From Actibacterium pelagium (GTDB taxonomy: Bacteria > Pseudomonadota > Alphaproteobacteria > Rhodobacterales > Rhodobacteraceae), in NCBI RefSeq assembly GCF_002285415.1, contig NZ_NSBU01000005.1:337572-401571 (forward strand): DNA of 64,000 nt. Direction: 5' to 3'. The stretch's first letter is position 1; each line of letters starts with the position of its first letter. The notes below the pieces were generated by a model. It ran no database searches and had not been told where the DNA came from. It saw only the letters and a program-made list of their open reading frames with translations. The translations under genes and the position numbers were made by a program. Below are positions 8,387 to 16,964 of this stretch, piece by piece.

Positions 8387-8740
8387 ATGCTAAAATACCG
8401 CGGGTTCCCAGGCCGTCTAGCCGGAACCGATTACCAATTCACAATTCGCCGAGAAAACAAGAAAGGGGTTACGCCCCTGATCCGACGCGAGCGCTATGCT
8501 GATCGCAAACCTGCGGATCGCCGCGCAGACGCGGGATTTCTTGAGGCGCTGATCCAATACTTCGGCGAAGAGCCGTTCGAGCGTGGCAATCTGGATGCCG
8601 GACGTCTGTCCTGGCTGTTTGGCCGCGAAGTTCTGCCCGCCGAAGATCCGTTCGACCCTGAAAGCTATGAGGCCCTGCTGCGCATAGATATGGAAGCGGC
8701 CCGGCTGAGCTTTCCGGACCTTCCGTGGCAGGGGAGGTAG
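8387..8740 (+). CDS. Conserved protein of the pcc locus, unknown function
   Basis: A 117-residue protein starting MLKYRGFPGRLAGTDYQFTIRRENKK at the ATG at 8387. The N-terminal half is strongly basic (RRERYADRKPADRRAD) and the C-terminal half acidic, with EALIQYFGEEPFERGNLDAGRLSWLFGREVLPAEDPFDPESYEALL. I see no signal peptide, membrane helix or known motif. It lies between the lipoprotein and the pccA leader. Codon use resembles its neighbours, so it is probably a real gene. Confidence 0.62.
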   Translation: MLKYRGFPGRLAGTDYQFTIRRENKKGVTPLIRRERYADRKPADRRADAGFLEALIQYFGEEPFERGNLDAGRLSWLFGREVLPAEDPFDPESYEALLRIDMEAARLSFPDLPWQGR

Positions 8741-9205
8741 GCATGATTCTGCGTGCGGATTCCGTTGTTGGGCAAGAAAACGCTCATCTTGAAGCAGAGC
8801 GGTCTTCGCCCTTTTCGCTATGCCAGCCATGGGACAAGCTTGGGTCATGGGTTGTCCGGCTTTTGCATCTCTGCCGGGGTCCAGCCCTTAACTACCGTTA
8901 CCCTTCCCCTTCCCGCTGGTCTGGTCCGATTATTCGGATCAGGCCAGTTTTTTCCGCTGTGAAACGGCAGGGCATTGCCGATCACAATTGCGGGCAGCAG
9001 GCGCTTATTGCGACGACGCAGGTAACTGCCGCTAAGACTTCTCGTGGCGCGGGTTTGACCCGCGCCCGACAGCTCACCGCGAACCGGGCTGACCGGTTCG
9101 CCTTACTACTATCCGACATCTCGAACCAATCGCACCGCGCCGGGGTCCACCCCGCGTCGCGTGGTTTGGCGTGTCGTTAAGAATGACCAGAAAAAGGACT
9201 GTCCA
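8741..9205 (+). ncRNA. Structured 465-bp leader upstream of pccA
   Basis: No convincing gene lies here; the open frames crossing it lack start signals. It holds a run of stable hairpins: a 14-bp stem followed by T6 (8916-8953), GCGCGGGT/ACCCGCGC (about 9047-9065), GCGAACCGG/CCGGTTCGC (9079-9101) and CGGGG/CCCCG just before pccA. I could not match it to the cobalamin, SAM-II, SRP, tmRNA or RNase P consensus. It may be a regulatory leader or a separate small RNA ending at the T-run. Confidence 0.45.
8916..8953 (+). terminator. Strong intrinsic terminator inside the pccA leader
   Basis: CTGGTCTGGTCCGA (8916-8929) pairs with TCGGATCAGGCCAG (8934-8947) over all 14 positions (two wobble pairs), with loop TTAT and then TTTTTT (8948-8953). 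This is a textbook Rho-independent terminator lying 176 bases after the preceding gene and 252 bases before pccA. It therefore either separates the two transcripts or acts as an attenuator for pccA. Confidence 0.88.
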
Positions 9206-11206
9206 ATGTTCGACAAAATTCTGATCGCCAACCGGGGAGAGATCGCATGCCGCGTGATCAAGACCGCACGGCGTATGGGTATCAAGACCGTGGCCATCTA
9301 TTCGGACGCCGACCGCAATGCGCTGCATGTGGAAATGGCCGACGAAGCGGTGCATATCGGCCCGCCCCCGGCGAACCAGTCCTATATCGTCATCGACAAG
9401 GTGATGGATGCCATTCGCCAGACCGGCGCACAGGCCGTGCACCCGGGCTATGGCTTTTTGTCTGAAAACGCGAAATTCGCCGAGGCTCTGGAAGCCGAAG
9501 GCGTCGCCTTCATCGGCCCGCCGAAAGGCGCGATCGAAGCGATGGGTGACAAGATCACCTCGAAGAAAATCGCTCAAGAGGCCAACGTGTCCACCGTTCC
9601 GGGCTACATGGGCTTGATCGAGGACGCGGATGAGGCCGTGAAGATCTCGAACGAGATCGGCTATCCGGTGATGATCAAAGCCTCCGCCGGTGGTGGTGGT
9701 AAAGGTATGCGCATCGCGTGGAACGATCAGGAGGCTCGCGAAGGGTTCCATTCGTCCAAGAACGAAGCGGCCAGCTCTTTCGGTGATGACCGCATCTTCA
9801 TCGAGAAATTCGTTACACAGCCGCGTCACATCGAAATTCAGGTTCTCTGCGACGCGCACGGAAACGGCATCTGGCTGAACGAGCGTGAATGCTCGATCCA
9901 GCGCCGGAACCAGAAGGTTGTCGAAGAGGCGCCGTCGCCCTTCCTTGATCCCGAGACCCGCAAGGCGATGGGCGACCAGTCGGTCGCTCTGGCCAAGGCC
10001 GTGGGCTACACCAGCGCCGGCACCGTGGAATTCATCGTTGACGGCGACAAGAACTTCTACTTCCTCGAAATGAACACCCGCCTGCAGGTGGAACACCCCG
10101 TGACAGAGCTGATCACCGGCGTCGACCTTGTCGAGCAGATGATCCGCGTCGCAAACGGCGAGCCGCTGTCGATCACGCAGGACGATGTGAAGATCAACGG
10201 CTGGGCCATTGAAAACCGCCTGTACGCCGAAGACCCGTACCGCAACTTCCTGCCGTCGATTGGCCGTCTGACCGCCTATCGTCCGCCGGCAGAAGTTGTC
10301 ACCGACACCTCGATCGTTCGGAATGACACCGGAGTCTATGAGGGCGGCGAGATCTCGATGTACTACGACCCGATGATCGCGAAGCTTTGCACCTGGGCAC
10401 CGACCCGGAAAGAGGCGATCGAAGATATGCGCGTCGCGCTGGACAGCTTCGAAATCGAAGGCATCGGTCACAACCTGCCGTTCCTGTCGGCGGTGATGGA
10501 TCACCCGAAATTCATCTCGGGCGACATGACCACGGCCTTCATCGCGGAAGAGTACCCCGAAGGCTTCGACGGCGTGACACTGGACTCTGACGCACTCAAG
10601 CGCATCGCCGTGTCGGCTGCCGCCATGAACCGTGTCGCGGAAATCCGTCGCACCCGTGTGTCGGGCCGTATGGACAACCACGAACGTACGGTTGGCGACG
10701 AATGGGTTGTCTCTCTGCAGGGCGAAAGCTTTGACCTGCATATCGAGGCCGACCATGATGGTTCGACCGTCTTCTTCGATGACGGCACCAGCTATCGCGT
10801 GACCTCTGACTGGACCCCGGGCGACAGCCTTGCAACCCTGATGGTCGACGGCACGCCGCTGGTTCTGAAGGTGAACAAGATCACCGGCGGGTTCCGCATC
10901 CGCAACCGTGGTGCCGACCTGAACGTCCACGTGCGCACCCCGCGTCAGGCCGAACTGGCCAAACTGATGCCGGAAAAGGTCGCACCGGATACATCGAAGA
11001 TGCTGCTTTGCCCGATGCCGGGTCTGATCGTGAAAGTCGACGTCGAAGTCGGCGACGAGGTTCAGGAAGGTCAGGCGCTGTGCACCGTCGAGGCGATGAA
11101 GATGGAAAACATCCTTCGCGCCGAGAAGAAGGGCGTCGTCTCCCAGATCAATGCGGCCGCAGGCGACAGCCTTGCCGTTGACGAAGTGATCATGGAATTC
11201 GAGTGA
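9206..11206 (+). CDS. pccA: Propionyl-CoA carboxylase alpha subunit (biotin-containing)
   Basis: A 666-residue protein. Residues 1-450 are biotin carboxylase: MFDKILIANRGEIACRVIKTARRMGIK, ATP-grasp loop KASAGGGGKGMR and NTRLQVEHPVTE. A BT linker domain follows, and the last 75 residues are a biotinyl domain with EAMKMEN, the biotinylated Lys being about residue 632. With PccB it fixes bicarbonate on propionyl-CoA using ATP. The ATG at 9206 gives the standard N-terminus. It is preceded by a structured leader rather than the usual short spacer. Confidence 0.97.
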   Translation: MFDKILIANRGEIACRVIKTARRMGIKTVAIYSDADRNALHVEMADEAVHIGPPPANQSYIVIDKVMDAIRQTGAQAVHPGYGFLSENAKFAEALEAEGVAFIGPPKGAIEAMGDKITSKKIAQEANVSTVPGYMGLIEDADEAVKISNEIGYPVMIKASAGGGGKGMRIAWNDQEAREGFHSSKNEAASSFGDDRIFIEKFVTQPRHIEIQVLCDAHGNGIWLNERECSIQRRNQKVVEEAPSPFLDPETRKAMGDQSVALAKAVGYTSAGTVEFIVDGDKNFYFLEMNTRLQVEHPVTELITGVDLVEQMIRVANGEPLSITQDDVKINGWAIENRLYAEDPYRNFLPSIGRLTAYRPPAEVVTDTSIVRNDTGVYEGGEISMYYDPMIAKLCTWAPTRKEAIEDMRVALDSFEIEGIGHNLPFLSAVMDHPKFISGDMTTAFIAEEYPEGFDGVTLDSDALKRIAVSAAAMNRVAEIRRTRVSGRMDNHERTVGDEWVVSLQGESFDLHIEADHDGSTVFFDDGTSYRVTSDWTPGDSLATLMVDGTPLVLKVNKITGGFRIRNRGADLNVHVRTPRQAELAKLMPEKVAPDTSKMLLCPMPGLIVKVDVEVGDEVQEGQALCTVEAMKMENILRAEKKGVVSQINAAAGDSLAVDEVIMEFE

Positions 11207-11243
11207 GCCGAGAGCGCCTCATAAACACGCGGGTCGGCGGGAT

Positions 11244-11708
11244 TTATTCTCCCCGCCGATCTCGCACCTCTTGCTGGCGCAGCGGCAACTTGTCGATGCT
11301 GCGTGACAGTTCGCGCACGTCCCACGGGAAGGGCTTGCGCAGGTATACGCTGCCATCCTTGCCCACCAGCACCATCATGAAGCTGCGCGGGCGGTATTCG
11401 GTCCGCGCCTCGGATTTGGCTGCGGGATCGGTGTCGGTAATGATCACCACGTCACGTTCCGCCAGTTCCTCGGGCAAGGCCTCGATCAGCGCCATCTGCT
11501 GGACGAACCTTGGATCGTACTCGGAATCTCCGAACACGATGACGGGCCGCGCAATCCAGCGAAAATCCTCGATGTGCACCTCATCGGCAGAGAACACCAC
11601 GCTATGGTCCGCTTGCCAGCGTTCGACCGGCGTCATGGCCACACCATCGGTGGCTGAAGACATCATGGGCCACATTAAAAGCCCCAGAACAACGAATAAC
11701 CGCGACAT
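11244..11708 (-). CDS. DUF4174 secreted protein in the pcc-mcm cluster
   Basis: A 154-residue protein with a signal peptide (MSRLFVVLGLLMWPMMSSA, cleavage near residue 20) and a thioredoxin-like core of the DUF4174 type: FRWIARPVIVFGDSEYDPRFVQQMALI, ELAERDVVIITDTDP and RPRSFMMVLVGKDGSVYLRKPFPWDVRELSRSID. No CxxC is present, so it is not an ordinary thiol oxidoreductase. The start has GGAGGG in front. It runs against pccA and mcmA, and its role in the locus is unknown. Confidence 0.75.
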   Translation of the reverse strand: MSRLFVVLGLLMWPMMSSATDGVAMTPVERWQADHSVVFSADEVHIEDFRWIARPVIVFGDSEYDPRFVQQMALIEALPEELAERDVVIITDTDPAAKSEARTEYRPRSFMMVLVGKDGSVYLRKPFPWDVRELSRSIDKLPLRQQEVRDRRGE

Positions 11709-11805
11709 AATCCCTCCTGTCCAACCTGATATAGGTGCGGCAGACCGGATTGCGAAGAGATTTGCGGCTTGAACGCCGCGACCGGACTGAAGAAGGACGA
11801 TCAAC

Positions 11806-13935
11806 ATGACGGATAAGATCAAGGCATGGAAAGAGTTGGCCGAGAAAGAGCTGCGCGGCAAACCGCTGGACGCTCTGGACTGGGAAACGCTTGAAGGCAT
11901 CAAGGTCAAGCCGCTCTACACCGCCGAGGACACGGCCGACCTGCCGCAAATGGGTGAAGTCCCCGGCTTTGGCCCCTTCACCCGTGGTGTGAAGGCGACC
12001 ATGTACGCCGGTCGTCCGTGGACCATTCGTCAGTATGCCGGTTTCTCGACCGCCGAGGAATCCAACGCCTTCTACCGCAAAGCCTTGGCCGCCGGTCAGC
12101 AGGGTGTCTCGGTTGCGTTCGACCTTGCGACCCACCGCGGCTATGACAGCGATCACCCGCGTGTTGAGGGCGACGTTGGTAAGGCCGGTGTGGCGATCGA
12201 CAGCGTTGAAGACATGAAGATCCTGTTCGACGGTATCCCGCTGGATAAGGTGTCGGTCTCGATGACCATGAACGGCGCAGTGATCCCGATCCTTGCGAAC
12301 TTCATCGTCACCGGTGAGGAACAGGGCCACGACCGCAGCCTGCTGGCAGGCACCATCCAGAACGACATTCTGAAAGAGTTCATGGTCCGCAACACCTATA
12401 TCTATCCGCCTGAACCTTCGATGCGGATCATCTCGGATATCATCGAATACACGTCGAACGAGATGCCGAAGTTCAACTCGATCTCGATCTCGGGCTATCA
12501 CATGCAAGAGGCCGGCGCGAACCTGGTGCAAGAGCTGGCCTATACGCTGGCCGATGGCCGCGAATACGTCCGCGCAGCGATTGACGCCGGGATGGATGTC
12601 GACAAGTTCGCAGGCCGCCTGTCGTTCTTCTTTGCCATTGGCATGAACTTCTTCATGGAAGCCGCCAAACTGCGCGCCGCGCGCCAGCTGTGGCACCGCA
12701 TCATGACCGAGTTCGGCGCCAAGTCCGAACGTTCGAAAATGCTGCGCACCCACTGCCAGACCTCGGGCGTGTCACTGCAGGAACAAGACCCCTATAACAA
12801 CGTCATCCGCACCGCGTACGAGGCGATGTCGGCCGCCCTTGGTGGCACCCAGTCGCTGCACACCAACGCGCTGGATGAAGCCATCGCGCTGCCCACCGAA
12901 TTCTCGGCCCGGATCGCGCGGAACACCCAGATCATTCTGCAGGAAGAAACCGGCATCACCAATGTGGTCGATCCGCTGGCGGGCTCCTACTACGTCGAAA
13001 GCCTGACCAACGAGCTGGCCGAAAAGGCCTGGGCCCTGATCGAGGAAGTCGAGGAAATGGGCGGAATGACCAAGGCCGTGGCCTCTGGCATGCCCAAGCT
13101 GCGGATCGAGGAATCGGCCGCCCGTCGTCAGGCCAACATCGACCGCGGCGATGAGGTCATCGTCGGCGTGAACAAGTACCGTCTGGAAAAAGAGGACGAG
13201 ATCGACATCCTCGACGTCGACAACTTTGCCGTCCGTGAAGCCCAGATCGCGCGCCTGAACAAGATGCGCGATACCCGTGATGAAGACGCCTGTCAGGCGG
13301 CGTTGGCGGAACTGACCCGCCGCGCGAAAGAGGGAGGCAATCTGCTGGAAGCGGCGGTCGAGGCCGCACGCGCCCGTGCATCAGTCGGAGAAATTTCAAT
13401 GGCTATGGAAGACGAATTCGGCCGCCACCGCGCCGAAGTGAAGACCCTCGCAGGCGTCTATGGCGCAGCATATGAAGGCGACGAAGGTTTCGCCCAGATC
13501 CAGAAAGACATCGAAGACTTCGCCGAGGAAGAGGGCCGCCGCCCGCGCCTTCTGGTGGTTAAGATGGGTCAGGACGGTCACGACCGTGGCGCGAAGGTCA
13601 TCGCGACCGCCTTCGCCGATATCGGCTTTGACGTTGACGTTGGACCGCTGTTCCAAACCCCGGCAGAGGCCGCGCAGGACGCGATCGACAACGACGTGCA
13701 TGTCGTGGGCATCAGCTCGCAAGCCGCAGGTCACAAGACCCTTGCACCGCAGCTGGTTGCCGCGCTGAAAGAGGCGGGCGCCGAAGATGTCATCGTCATC
13801 TGCGGCGGCGTCATCCCGCAGCAGGACTATCAGTTCCTGTATGACAACGGTGTTAAGGCGATCTTCGGCCCGGGCACCAACATTCCGGCTGCGGCGAAGG
13901 ACATCTTGCAACTGATCAAGGACGCGCGCGGCTAA
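11806..13935 (+). CDS. mcmA: Methylmalonyl-CoA mutase
   Basis: A 709-residue adenosylcobalamin-dependent mutase of full homodimer-type length. The N-terminal TIM-barrel domain has [18 protein letters not shown] and [15 protein letters not shown]. The C-terminal cobalamin domain (last about 130 residues) has the base-off signature [20 protein letters not shown] and [11 protein letters not shown]. It isomerises (R)-methylmalonyl-CoA to succinyl-CoA, the last step after PccAB; no epimerase gene is evident nearby. The start at 11806 follows GAAGGACG. A strong terminator follows. Confidence 0.97.
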   Translation: MTDKIKAWKELAEKELRGKPLDALDWETLEGIKVKPLYTAEDTADLPQMGEVPGFGPFTRGVKATMYAGRPWTIRQYAGFSTAEESNAFYRKALAAGQQGVSVAFDLATHRGYDSDHPRVEGDVGKAGVAIDSVEDMKILFDGIPLDKVSVSMTMNGAVIPILANFIVTGEEQGHDRSLLAGTIQNDILKEFMVRNTYIYPPEPSMRIISDIIEYTSNEMPKFNSISISGYHMQEAGANLVQELAYTLADGREYVRAAIDAGMDVDKFAGRLSFFFAIGMNFFMEAAKLRAARQLWHRIMTEFGAKSERSKMLRTHCQTSGVSLQEQDPYNNVIRTAYEAMSAALGGTQSLHTNALDEAIALPTEFSARIARNTQIILQEETGITNVVDPLAGSYYVESLTNELAEKAWALIEEVEEMGGMTKAVASGMPKLRIEESAARRQANIDRGDEVIVGVNKYRLEKEDEIDILDVDNFAVREAQIARLNKMRDTRDEDACQAALAELTRRAKEGGNLLEAAVEAARARASVGEISMAMEDEFGRHRAEVKTLAGVYGAAYEGDEGFAQIQKDIEDFAEEEGRRPRLLVVKMGQDGHDRGAKVIATAFADIGFDVDVGPLFQTPAEAAQDAIDNDVHVVGISSQAAGHKTLAPQLVAALKEAGAEDVIVICGGVIPQQDYQFLYDNGVKAIFGPGTNIPAAAKDILQLIKDARG

Positions 13936-13956
13936 GTCCCCGCGCAATCCACTTCA

Positions 13957-13984
13957 AACGCCGCCCCACGGGGCGGCGTTTTTC
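13957..13984 (+). terminator. Intrinsic terminator after mcmA
   Basis: AACGCCGCCCC (13957-13967) pairs perfectly with GGGGCGGCGTT (13970-13980) over 11 bp with a 2-base gap between the arms; the innermost pairs probably open to form the loop. T's continue to 13983. It ends the propionyl-CoA block. Confidence 0.9.
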
Positions 13985-14089
13985 GTTGTGGGATTGGCGG
14001 TGGGAAAAAACCTGCCCCTGAAACCCAAAACCGTGGTTTAATCTTCTTTGGTGGACACGCCTGAACCGGATCAACCCAAGAAACCGACC

Positions 14090-14701
14090 ATGCTGAACCT
14101 CGACCACATTGTTATCTCGACCCGCGATCTGGACGCGGGCGCGGCGCATGTCGAAGACCTGTTGGGCGTACCGCTGGCCCCGGGCGGAGAGCACCCCGAC
14201 ATGGGCACCTATAACCGCCTGCTGTCGCTGGGCCCGGACTGTTACCTTGAGGTCATCGCAATCAACCCCGATGCGCCCGACCCGGGCCGACCGCGTTGGT
14301 ATGCGCTTGACCGGTTTCAGGGCGACACCCGTCTGACCAACTGGGTCGTGAACTGGCCTACCGGGATGGACCTGCCTCACCGGCCTGAGGGCACCGGCCC
14401 AATGTTGCCGATCCAACGCGGTGATCTGCGCTGGCGCATGACCATCCCCGAGGATGGAGAGCTGCCCTTCGACAACACCGCCCCCGCCATCCTGATCTGG
14501 GATTCCCCGCAAACCCCGGCTCAGCTGTTGCCCGATCAGGGCTGTGCGTTGATCTCTTTGAACATCGAACACCCCGATGCCGTCGAACTGGCCAACTATT
14601 ACGAACGCGATCTGATGGGGCAGGGGGTGGAATTCATCGAAGCCGCCAAGCCCAAACTTTCAGCATTGATCGAAACGCCCAACGGAATGGTGCGGCTTTA
14701 G
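14090..14701 (+). CDS. VOC-superfamily (glyoxalase-like) protein
   Basis: A 203-residue protein from the ATG at 14090 (MLNLDHIVISTRDLDAGAAH). A longer version from a TTG at 14048 would add a 14-residue Pro-rich tail and has no better ribosome-binding site. LDHIVISTRDLDAGAAHVEDLLGV is the opening beta-alpha unit of the vicinal-oxygen-chelate fold, and GTYNRLLSLGPDCYLEVIAINPD the metal-side strand with Glu. Matches the glyoxalase-like single-copy group; the substrate is unknown and it should not be called glyoxalase I. Confidence 0.75.
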   Translation: MLNLDHIVISTRDLDAGAAHVEDLLGVPLAPGGEHPDMGTYNRLLSLGPDCYLEVIAINPDAPDPGRPRWYALDRFQGDTRLTNWVVNWPTGMDLPHRPEGTGPMLPIQRGDLRWRMTIPEDGELPFDNTAPAILIWDSPQTPAQLLPDQGCALISLNIEHPDAVELANYYERDLMGQGVEFIEAAKPKLSALIETPNGMVRL

Positions 14702-14809
14702 GCGCAATGGTGGTTGCCACCGATTTCACGATGCTTAGGGTAGCCGCCAAATTTCTTGAATCCGGAAACCCCCACTGACAGGGGGACACCCGGTTGCTAG
14801 GGTAAACCC

Positions 14810-15502
14810 ATGTCGATCTGGACCCGCATAGCCGAGGCGCTGTCCGCGCTTTCCAACGGCGAACCCCTGTCCGAGGTGTTCGAGCGTCTGCGCACACCGC
14901 CCGAACGCTCTGTCGCCTTCACCATCGCGGTGATCGCTCTGGGGGCCAAGATGGCCAAAGCCGATGGGCAGGTCACGCGCGACGAGGTCACCGCCTTCCG
15001 CGAAGTGTTCACCATCCCGCCCGAGGATGAGGCAAACGCGGCCCGTGTCTTCAACATGGCCCGCACCGATGTCGCTGGCTTTGATGAATACGCCCGCCGC
15101 ATCCGCCGCATGTTCGGGGAAGAGGCCTCGGATTCACCGCCGCTTTGCTACCTGCTGGAAGGTCTATTCCACATCGCCATAGCCGACGGCGAATACCACC
15201 CGAACGAGGATGTCTTCCTTCAGGAAGTCGCCGACATTTTTGGTCTGTCGGAAGCCGAGTTTAAACGCCTGCGGTCGCGCTTTGTCCCCGATGCCGAACA
15301 CGACCCGTTCGACGTGCTGGGCGTGACACCCGACATGACACTGTCGGAAATCCGCGCCGTCTGGCGGGCCGAAGTCCGCGAGACCCACCCAGACAGGCTT
15401 AAGGCGCGCGGCCTGCCCGAAGAGGCTGTCAAACTGGCCGAGAAGCGTCTGATCATGATCAACCGCGCCTGGGAAGAGATCCAGGGAAAGCAGGCCGCGT
15501 GA
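14810..15502 (+). CDS. TerB plus J-domain protein (DjlA-like)
   Basis: A 230-residue soluble protein. Residues 30-150 are a TerB-like all-helical domain with two acidic repeats, AKMAKADGQVTRDEVTAFREVF and IAIADGEYHPNEDVFLQEVADIFG. Residues 165-230 are a C-terminal J domain with the HPD tripeptide (ETHPDRLKARGLPEEAV) needed to stimulate DnaK. The architecture is DjlA without its membrane anchor. Its stop overlaps the next start (GTGA), so the two are cotranslated. Confidence 0.88.
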   Translation: MSIWTRIAEALSALSNGEPLSEVFERLRTPPERSVAFTIAVIALGAKMAKADGQVTRDEVTAFREVFTIPPEDEANAARVFNMARTDVAGFDEYARRIRRMFGEEASDSPPLCYLLEGLFHIAIADGEYHPNEDVFLQEVADIFGLSEAEFKRLRSRFVPDAEHDPFDVLGVTPDMTLSEIRAVWRAEVRETHPDRLKARGLPEEAVKLAEKRLIMINRAWEEIQGKQAA

Positions 15503-16536
15503 GGGTCGCCACGTATAACGTCGAGTGGTTCAACAACCTCTTTGATGACAACGGCAACCTGTTGGACGATGGGGAATGGTCCGCACGTTATGACGTGACC
15601 CGCACCGACCAACTGTCCTCGCTTGGCATCGTCTTCACCGCGATGGATGCCGACGCGGTCATGATCATCGAAGCGCCCGACCAGAACGGCAAACGCTCGA
15701 CCGTCAGCGCGCTTGAAAACTTTGCCAACACCATGGGCCTGCGTGCCAACCGCGCCATCGTCGGGTTCGAGAACCACACCCAGCAAGAGATCGCGCTGCT
15801 TTATGACCCCACAACGCTGACCCCCCGGCACGACCCGCAGGGCGAGGCGACTGGTAAGAAGGGCTCGGCTGATGCGCCGCGGTTTGACGGGGTGTTCCGG
15901 CTGGATCTGGATGTGGACGCCGCGCCAGAATTGATCAACTTCTCCAAGCCGCCTCTGGAGCTGGCGATCGAAACCGCCAAGGGCAACACGTTCCGCATGA
16001 TCGGTGTTCATGCGAAATCCAAGGCCCCGCATGGTGCTTCGACCCCCGAAGAGGTTTTGCGCCTGTCCATTGCCAACCGCCGCAAGCAACTGGCCCAATG
16101 CATCTGGCTTCGTCAGCGGGTCGAGGCGCATCTGGACGCGGGCGATCCAATGATCGTTCTGGGTGATTTCAACGACGGTCCGGGGCTGGACGAATACGAA
16201 GAGCTTTTCGGCCATTCCGGGGTCGAAATCGTTCTGGGACTAAATCAGGAAGATACGAGCAAGCGCCTGTTTGATCCCCACGCCCGACAAGCGATCAAGG
16301 GCAGCCACGCAGCTGCCCCGCCGGTTACAGCGCGGTTCTACCTGAGCCACGAGAAACGCTATCTATCGGCGCTTCTGGATTATGTGATGGTCTCGTGCGA
16401 TCTGGCCGCGATGGAGCCTGTCTGGCGCATCTGGCACCCGTTTGATGACCCCGAATGCTATCGCAACCAAGACCTGTGTCAGGCGCTTCTGACCGCGTCA
16501 GACCATTTTCCGGTCACGATGGATATCGATCTTTAG
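15499..16536 (+). CDS. Endonuclease/exonuclease/phosphatase-family protein
   Basis: A 345-residue protein from a GTG at 15499, overlapping the J-domain gene by 4 bp. It opens MRVATYNVEWFNNLFDDNG, and has VMIIEAPDQNG (metal-binding Glu), GVHAKSKAPHG, IVLGDFNDGPG and a final SDHFPVTMDIDL, the full set of EEP-fold catalytic motifs. These enzymes cleave phosphodiesters in nucleic acids or phospholipids. No signal peptide is seen, so a nucleic acid or soluble phosphoester is likelier, but the substrate is not known. Confidence 0.85.
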   Translation: MRVATYNVEWFNNLFDDNGNLLDDGEWSARYDVTRTDQLSSLGIVFTAMDADAVMIIEAPDQNGKRSTVSALENFANTMGLRANRAIVGFENHTQQEIALLYDPTTLTPRHDPQGEATGKKGSADAPRFDGVFRLDLDVDAAPELINFSKPPLELAIETAKGNTFRMIGVHAKSKAPHGASTPEEVLRLSIANRRKQLAQCIWLRQRVEAHLDAGDPMIVLGDFNDGPGLDEYEELFGHSGVEIVLGLNQEDTSKRLFDPHARQAIKGSHAAAPPVTARFYLSHEKRYLSALLDYVMVSCDLAAMEPVWRIWHPFDDPECYRNQDLCQALLTASDHFPVTMDIDL

Positions 16537-16637
16537 CCGCAAAATCGTATGTACAGGTTCTGTACGGCGTCTGTACGCAAAACACATCCCGATTTCGCGG
16601 CCTTCAAACCCGCTGACCGGACCCCTATATTAGGCGG

Positions 16638-16964
16638 ATGAAACACTGGCTTCTTATCCTGTCGCTTGCTGCGACACCCGCGCTTGCCCAATCCCCCGAG
16701 GCCGAGGTCGAAGGTGATATGCAGGAAGGGATCAACCTGTTGGAAGAGGGTGCAAAGCTGTTCTTCAAGGGCCTGATGGACGAGATGGAACCCGCCCTGC
16801 AGGACCTGAAAGACGGCATGGAACCCGCCCTGCGCGACCTGATGGACAAGCTTGACGATCTTGATGCCTATCACCTGCCAGAGGTCCTGCCCAACGGCGA
16901 TATCATCATTCGCCGCAAGGTCCCCCTGACCCCCGAAGAAGAAGAGGGCGAGGTCGAGATTTAG
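16638..16964 (+). CDS. Small acidic periplasmic protein with internal repeat
   Basis: A 108-residue protein with a clear signal peptide (MKHWLLILSLAATPALAQS, cleavage after ALA). The mature part is very acidic and helical. It repeats a unit: MDEMEPALQDLKDG then MEPALRDLMDKLDDL. It ends in a short strand LPNGDIIIRRKVPLTPEE. Relatives occur widely in Rhodobacteraceae and have sometimes been mislabelled as ATPases; no ATPase motif exists. Its stop overlaps the converging ppx stop by 4 bp. Confidence 0.75.
   Translation: MKHWLLILSLAATPALAQSPEAEVEGDMQEGINLLEEGAKLFFKGLMDEMEPALQDLKDGMEPALRDLMDKLDDLDAYHLPEVLPNGDIIIRRKVPLTPEEEEGEVEI

Noticed and set aside
7899..8393. A 164-residue frame between RidA and the small lipoprotein gene
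   Set aside because: It begins within ridA in another frame and crosses the lipoprotein gene out of frame. Its ATG at 7944 could start a peptide, but codon use and composition look random.
8725..9180. A 151-residue frame in the pccA leader
   Set aside because: It crosses the 14-bp terminator stem and other hairpins and has no ribosome-binding site; the region is better read as non-coding.
8741..9205. Cobalamin riboswitch before pccA or the mutase
   Set aside because: The conserved B12-box core (GCCACTG) was not found here, and no similar element stands before mcmA at 11709-11805.
9074..10930. A 618-residue minus-strand frame
   Set aside because: Lies opposite pccA, whose protein is clearly conserved. 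The long frame results from high GC bias at third codon positions and shows no known motif.
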